Notes under the pieces: model-generated
Databases searched by the model: none
What the model was told of the DNA's origin: nothing
What the model saw: only the letters and a program-made list of their open reading frames with translations
Program-made: the position numbers and the translations under genes
Part shown: positions 59,758 through 64,000 of the stretch, one piece after another
How positions within the stretch are numbered: the first letter of the stretch is position 1
How the letters are laid out: the number at the start of each line of letters is the position of its first letter
Origin: Ferroplasma acidiphilum
GTDB taxonomy: Archaea; Thermoplasmatota; Thermoplasmata; Thermoplasmatales; Thermoplasmataceae
Reading direction: 5' to 3'
Length of the DNA stretch: 64,000 nt
NCBI RefSeq assembly: GCF_002078355.1
Contig: NZ_CP015363.1
Coordinates: forward strand, 124,001 to 188,000

Positions 59758-61176
59758 TTAATCCACTGCATCTGCGGGCGTTTCTTCTACTGTTGTGGAA
59801 CCTGCATTTTTGACAGTGTCAGGTCTCTTTATCCATGTAATTAATGTAATTGCAAGTACAACTACTATTATTACGATTCCCAGCACTGATGCAAAGTTAT
59901 ATGGATATGCAGGAAGGGGGAAGAAATTTGATGCCAGTACAGCTATAAGGGCAACTATTGAAATTACAGGTGCAATCAAATATCCGGTGAGGGTTTTTTT
60001 GTTAATTTTCCCTGCCTTAAATGTTGAAATTATAAGACTTGAAGAAGATATGGATCTGATCAGGAATGAGAAAAATGCATCGGCAAACAAAAGCACGTAG
60101 CCTCCATCTATGGGGCCAAAATATATTCCGAATACCATGCACAGGAATACGGATATAGCCAGAATGAAAATTGTTGTATAAACAGGAGTTCCATTTTTGT
60201 CAGTGCGGGAAAATATTCCGGGGAAAATTATATTATCTCTGGAAAATGCGTAAAATATCCGTGTCATGGAAGTTCCCATGGATATATTGTTTCCCATGAA
60301 GCTATTGACAGTAAATATGAAGAGAAGCCCGAACATTATTGGGCTCAACTCTCTGAAAAGGACTAACCCGTTATCCACAGAATTTCCAAAGGAAAGCATT
60401 CTAGATGGCCCCCATGCAACTGTCATAGCATATGATAAGAATACTATAGTAACGCCTATTATAATTGAGGAAATTAATAATGATTTTGGAACCGTTTTTT
60501 TCGGTATATGTGCTTCTTCAGAAATTGCAGTTAATGCTATAGATAACCCTATAAATGTTACCACGGACAGGGTAAGGGAATGTGCGAATCCTATGATCCC
60601 GCCACTGGCAATAAACGGCGAAAAAACCGCAAGCGTATTATTCTTCCCTGCAAGTATAACAAGGCCTATTCCCCCGGCTATAAGAATGATGAATTCTGCG
60701 ATCCCGGTTATTATCTGGTAATTTGTGGAAAACCGGATTCCCTTATAGAGTATTATAAAGGTTATAACATTCAATGCAAGTACTATGGGAATCCATAATC
60801 CTCCGGTCAAGATTTTACTATCAAATATGCCAAAAAATCCAGCAAGTCCAAGCATGCCAAACCCCGCATAAGCAAATATTGTTCCGAAAAGCAAATTCCA
60901 CCCTTCGAATGTTGCCATGAATCCCCCTATACTCTTTCCCACATAGGTAAAATCACTCCCTGCGGAAACATACTTGCTGGAAAACCTGTAGGAAGTATTC
61001 AATATAGTTAAATATATAAGAAAACCCACCAGTATTGATAGTGGAGTTGCGCCCAGAGCTACCAGTGCTATACCTCCAAGGAGATACGCTATATCAGCGG
61101 CGGGAGCAGTCATTCCCCAGCCCTGCCATACAAGCCTGTTTGTTCCAAGAATATTTCTTTTTAAATTATCTGCCAC
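59758..61176 (-). CDS. APC-family amino acid permease, second copy
   Basis: The 472-residue transporter has about 12 helices. It shows the APC core with WQGWGMTAPAADIAYLLGG in helix 1 and ALTAISEEAHIPKKTVPKSLL after helix 5. The start codon is GTG. It is not close to the permease at 34699 in sequence. The substrate is unknown. Its 3' end lies about 27 bases from the insertion sequence. Confidence 0.85.
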   Translation of the reverse strand: MADNLKRNILGTNRLVWQGWGMTAPAADIAYLLGGIALVALGATPLSILVGFLIYLTILNTSYRFSSKYVSAGSDFTYVGKSIGGFMATFEGWNLLFGTIFAYAGFGMLGLAGFFGIFDSKILTGGLWIPIVLALNVITFIILYKGIRFSTNYQIITGIAEFIILIAGGIGLVILAGKNNTLAVFSPFIASGGIIGFAHSLTLSVVTFIGLSIALTAISEEAHIPKKTVPKSLLISSIIIGVTIVFLSYAMTVAWGPSRMLSFGNSVDNGLVLFRELSPIMFGLLFIFTVNSFMGNNISMGTSMTRIFYAFSRDNIIFPGIFSRTDKNGTPVYTTIFILAISVFLCMVFGIYFGPIDGGYVLLFADAFFSFLIRSISSSSLIISTFKAGKINKKTLTGYLIAPVISIVALIAVLASNFFPLPAYPYNFASVLGIVIIVVVLAITLITWIKRPDTVKNAGSTTVEETPADAVD

Positions 61177-61262
61177 GGAAAACGATAAAAATGTTATCTA
61201 TAAATATATTGTAGCACAGAAATATAACAATATTGTGATATAAAATAATACCTGTTTCCTAT

Positions 61263-62357
61263 TTATGGTTGCCTTCTTCCTATAATATTGTTAATAATTA
61301 TATTATATGGCCCTGTGTAATCTTTATCCAGTTTCTGGCCACATTTTGTGCATTCAAGGGACATATCTGGCCCTATCCTGTATTCCACGTTTCCACAATT
61401 GGGGCATGCACTTCTTATCCAGAGCTCATCAGGTGGTGTTTTGATCCTTGGCTGAATTTTCGCTGCCGTATTGGGTTCTCCAGATTGTGCCGGTTCATCC
61501 GTGCCTCTTTCCCGGGAGGCTTTTCTATTTCTATCTACAATATAAAAAGTCACAGTGTAAAGCCCGAGAAATGCCCATATAAATATGAAAACTGAAGTGA
61601 TCGATGATACTATAACATTGCCGGCAAAGGCAGTAAGTGCAAATTCAATGAACGAGGAAACGAAACTGGCAAAGACTGATCTTAATAATCCATATCTTAT
61701 ATAAATAAAGCTGAGTGCCAGTGTTGAAAGGTAAATTAGAATGGAATCATAAATATTATAATTTGTAATTAGGACAGCTACTGCTGCGGGCAATATCATA
61801 AAAACTATCAGATACTCTTTAACATGACCGTAGGGATTCAGGAACGAAGAAAATTTGAACTTTTTTGTAGCCAGCAGAATTATGGCAATTAATATTGTAA
61901 TAGGTATAAACTCAAATATGAGAACCTGAAAAACAGAACTCATGAGATAGATAAAATTCTGTTCCCCTAATGGCATTTTTGATACCGGGCTAACTGCTAT
62001 TGACGGATCAAAAACTTCTATAATTACAGAGGAAAATACGAGCAAAGCCATGTAAACAGCAAGTGCAGAGAAATAATACTCATTATTTTTTATATCAAAA
62101 CTTGCAAATTTAGTGCTGTTATAAATGAATGGTGTGAAAGATGCCAGAACTATAATAATGCCTGATATTAGAAATATATATGCCAGATTGCTAGTAACGG
62201 TAATATGAAGGTAAAAATAGGAACCTGAAACACCTATTATTGAGTTTATGTCTTTGATAAGAAAAGGGATTGTAAAAAAGAATCCAAGAACAGCTATAGC
62301 AATTCCAATATACGAAATGCCCCTGTTCAGTCTATTTATTAAATTCAGTTCATCCAT
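61263..62357 (-). CDS. Multi-helix membrane protein with C-terminal zinc ribbon
   Basis: The 364-residue protein has about eight or nine helices and a cytoplasmic tail. At about residues 310-345 the tail holds a zinc ribbon: CPNCGNVEYRIGPDMSLECTKCGQ. The segment between helices and ribbon is polar and probably flexible. No enzyme motif is visible and I do not recognise the family. The ribbon may bind a partner protein or nucleic acid near the membrane. Confidence 0.75.
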   Translation of the reverse strand: MDELNLINRLNRGISYIGIAIAVLGFFFTIPFLIKDINSIIGVSGSYFYLHITVTSNLAYIFLISGIIIVLASFTPFIYNSTKFASFDIKNNEYYFSALAVYMALLVFSSVIIEVFDPSIAVSPVSKMPLGEQNFIYLMSSVFQVLIFEFIPITILIAIILLATKKFKFSSFLNPYGHVKEYLIVFMILPAAVAVLITNYNIYDSILIYLSTLALSFIYIRYGLLRSVFASFVSSFIEFALTAFAGNVIVSSITSVFIFIWAFLGLYTVTFYIVDRNRKASRERGTDEPAQSGEPNTAAKIQPRIKTPPDELWIRSACPNCGNVEYRIGPDMSLECTKCGQKLDKDYTGPYNIIINNIIGRRQP

Positions 62358-62459
62358 TTAAAATCATATAAAATAATCATAATTCAACCTATCGGTTTCA
62401 CAGGCATAATTAAAAATTTTTGCCAGAAATTTATAAAAATAAATTATGCAGGCATAAAT
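62358..62459. other. Short AT-rich gap
   Basis: The gap lies between two minus-strand genes. It holds only AT-rich DNA that may carry the promoter of the membrane protein gene. No gene or clear signal is seen. Confidence 0.3.
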
Positions 62460-63173
62460 TTATTTCAAAGTTATTGTAAGCCGTTTATCTATTTTCCCTT
62501 TAACGGTTGAACTGGCCACTTCTATTTCGCCTACTTCGGATGTAGTTGCCGTATAGAGGCCATAATCAGACTGCAATGGAAGCCCCGCAATGTTTATGAC
62601 CCTCAGTTCTTCATCATCTGGCAATGTCCCCGTGGAATAGCTCATTCTCTGTTTTTCCCGTGGAAAATCATTATTGTTCATGTATTCTATCTTTATGGGA
62701 ATGTTCTGCTTCACTATTTTGTTTGCTTCCTCAGTGATATTTTTTACTATGTCTTCTGTAATGTTGTCTATATAAAGATCAACCCATGCTTTGTCATCAT
62801 ATGTCTGGCTTATTCTTGATTTGGCGTTGTAAAACTTATAAGCCAATCCAGATATTATAAACATGGCCGTCCTGAATCTCATATGGATACTCCTGACATC
62901 CCAGTCCAGTTTCTGCTGAATTGTTTTTCCAACCACATTCTCCGGATATGTATCCAGAGAAATAAGGTGAATATAGTCCCCGTCTGTCCACACGTCCACT
63001 ATTCCATAAGTTTTTCCGTCAATAACTATTTCACCCTTATCATTCTGCTGCCCATCCATAGTAGGGAAAAAAATAGTTTTGTCCACAGTCAAATCTGTAA
63101 ATTCACACATAAGGACCTTCCCCTCGCATTCCTTTAAGTATGAGTCCTTTAAGAATATCTGTTCTGTTATCAT
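62460..63173 (-). CDS. AlaX-like protein lacking all metal ligands
   Basis: The fold follows alanyl-tRNA editing protein AlaX: MITEQIFLKDSYLKE start, TVDKTIFFPTMDGQQNDKG (AlaX usually FYPEGGGQ), and a C-terminal ELRVINIAGLPLQ region. The zinc motif HxxxH is replaced by R104 and F108 (FRTAMF), the Cys by D206 and the last His by Y210, counting from a possible earlier ATG at 63182. Editing activity is therefore unlikely by the known mechanism. It may bind tRNA or a partner instead. Confidence 0.75.
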   Translation of the reverse strand: MITEQIFLKDSYLKECEGKVLMCEFTDLTVDKTIFFPTMDGQQNDKGEIVIDGKTYGIVDVWTDGDYIHLISLDTYPENVVGKTIQQKLDWDVRSIHMRFRTAMFIISGLAYKFYNAKSRISQTYDDKAWVDLYIDNITEDIVKNITEEANKIVKQNIPIKIEYMNNNDFPREKQRMSYSTGTLPDDEELRVINIAGLPLQSDYGLYTATTSEVGEIEVASSTVKGKIDKRLTITLK

Positions 63174-63239
63174 TAAGCACATAAGAACTTATTTCTATAT
63201 AATTTTATTTTTATTTTTTCATGAATAATATGCATACTA

Positions 63240-63989
63240 TTACTGTTTATCTAAATTCTCCCCAAAAATATCATAAAGCATATACCCTGTCCTGGTAATT
63301 TTTTCTTTTTCCATTAAATAATGGTTATGGCGTTTAAAATCGAAGTTTTTGAAAGTTACATTATCATATGATATATCCATTAATACCAGGGGCTCCGGGC
63401 TTGCCAGATACGTAAATTTGTTTTCCAGTGAGAAAGGGTGTTTTTTCCCCATAAGTGCAAAAGCCATCATGCTCCGTATCTGATGCCATACAAAACTACG
63501 CCCCTGGATATTAATTATGTAAAATCCATTGCGGGTTGAATAATTTATTGATTTTATAGTTCTTACAGTATTCCTACTGTCCAGTTTACAAAAATTTACA
63601 AAATCATGCTGCCCCACAAATTCTCCAAGCGTTTCCATTACCCGGGATATATCAATATTCTCAGTTATAATATATGAATATTGCTTCAAGGAGTTGTGCC
63701 TGGGGTTTAAATAGCTATCAAGTGCCGAATAGGAATAAAAGAACATTCCTGGAATTCTGGCGTTCAGGATTCCCATGACATTTCCTATATTTGTATCTGT
63801 GTCAACCAGCATAACATTTCCCCTTGCCGATACATACCTATCAGTTCTTGCTGCACTTTCAATGTTATTTCCAATACCGTATTTTTTCAGTATTTTTATA
63901 ATTGAATCCTCAACACTGTTTTCACCATTCCCCCTTTGAAAACCCGTAAATGATGTTCCATCATATCCATATTTTATAAGATAATACAT
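63240..63989 (-). CDS. truA: tRNA pseudouridine synthase A
   Basis: The 249-residue enzyme makes pseudouridine 38-40 in tRNA anticodon arms. The catalytic Asp is D50 in AARTDRYVSARGNV. The KYGYDGTSFTGFQRG start and the FVWHQIRSMMAFAL block near the C-terminus are typical. It lies complete in the window, 11 bases from the edge. Confidence 0.92.
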   Translation of the reverse strand: MYYLIKYGYDGTSFTGFQRGNGENSVEDSIIKILKKYGIGNNIESAARTDRYVSARGNVMLVDTDTNIGNVMGILNARIPGMFFYSYSALDSYLNPRHNSLKQYSYIITENIDISRVMETLGEFVGQHDFVNFCKLDSRNTVRTIKSINYSTRNGFYIINIQGRSFVWHQIRSMMAFALMGKKHPFSLENKFTYLASPEPLVLMDISYDNVTFKNFDFKRHNHYLMEKEKITRTGYMLYDIFGENLDKQ

Positions 63990-64000
63990 TGTTTCTCTCT

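Overview
The window looks like chromosomal DNA of an acidophilic archaeon of the Thermoplasmatales, most like the Ferroplasma/Acidiplasma group. This is inference from gene content, without any database search. The evidence is archaeal-type ribosomal proteins, an RNA polymerase with split A'/A'' and unsplit B subunits, exosome, Sm-like, Nop5/Cbf5 and archaeosine genes, a hypusine pathway, and a lone 5S rRNA gene not linked to 16S/23S. There is also a haem-copper oxidase operon carrying a sulfocyanin-type blue copper protein, as in acidophilic iron and sulfur oxidisers. DNA is AT-rich. Genes inside operons usually have a GGTGA-type Shine-Dalgarno, while many first genes have a TATA box about 25 bases before the start codon and appear leaderless.

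Layout. Positions 1-1600 hold the tail of a membrane protein, a long gene-poor stretch and one secreted/anchored DUF929-like gene. Positions 2030-7793 are a respiratory operon: fused oxidase subunit I/III, a one-helix protein, sulfocyanin, subunit II, haem O synthase and a degenerate metallo-beta-lactamase-fold protein. Positions 8010-24717 are the S10/spc ribosomal superoperon (uL3 to uL15, with aIF1 and RNase P protein 1 inside), followed by secY, adkA, an EMC3-like insertase, cmk, cbf5 and an out-of-frame overlapping nop5. On the minus strand follow purF, eL37 and an Sm-like gene (24708-26473), a PsiE-like membrane protein and a Trm5/Tyw2-family enzyme, then a plus-strand esterase.

Positions 29161-32625 pair a Met/His-rich PadR regulator, which has four operator-like repeats at an exact 13-base period, with the divergent haem genes hemL-hemC-hemD. 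The minus strand then carries aIF1A-RIO1-Pno1 and initiator tRNA-Met. After an amino-acid permease comes the RNA polymerase operon, transcribed on the minus strand from 45064 to 36600 (rpoH-rpoB-rpoA1-rpoA2-nusA). It lies only 13 bases behind tRNA-Lys. Positions 45302-52599 hold mtnA, trpS, 5S rRNA, an MFS transporter, deoxyhypusine synthase, tRNA-His, a METTL5-like methyltransferase and a second haem O synthase. Positions 52709-58610 hold csl4, a 52-residue acidic protein, a second Sm-like gene, archaeosine synthase, an MTA/SAH deaminase, aIF5A-agmatinase and uL16. A recent-looking IS5-type insertion (58733-59731, 8-bp target duplication) separates uL16 from a second permease. The window ends with a zinc-ribbon membrane protein, an AlaX-like protein that has lost every metal ligand, and truA.

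The genes serve four main jobs: protein synthesis and ribosome assembly; RNA modification and decay; transcription; and haem-copper respiration. I found no CRISPR array, phage or defence island. The most unusual items are the tRNA-Lys leader on the polymerase operon, the PadR operator array, the cbf5/nop5 dual-coding overlap, the metal-ligand-free AlaX and beta-lactamase-fold proteins, and the oxidase lacking the K-channel lysine.
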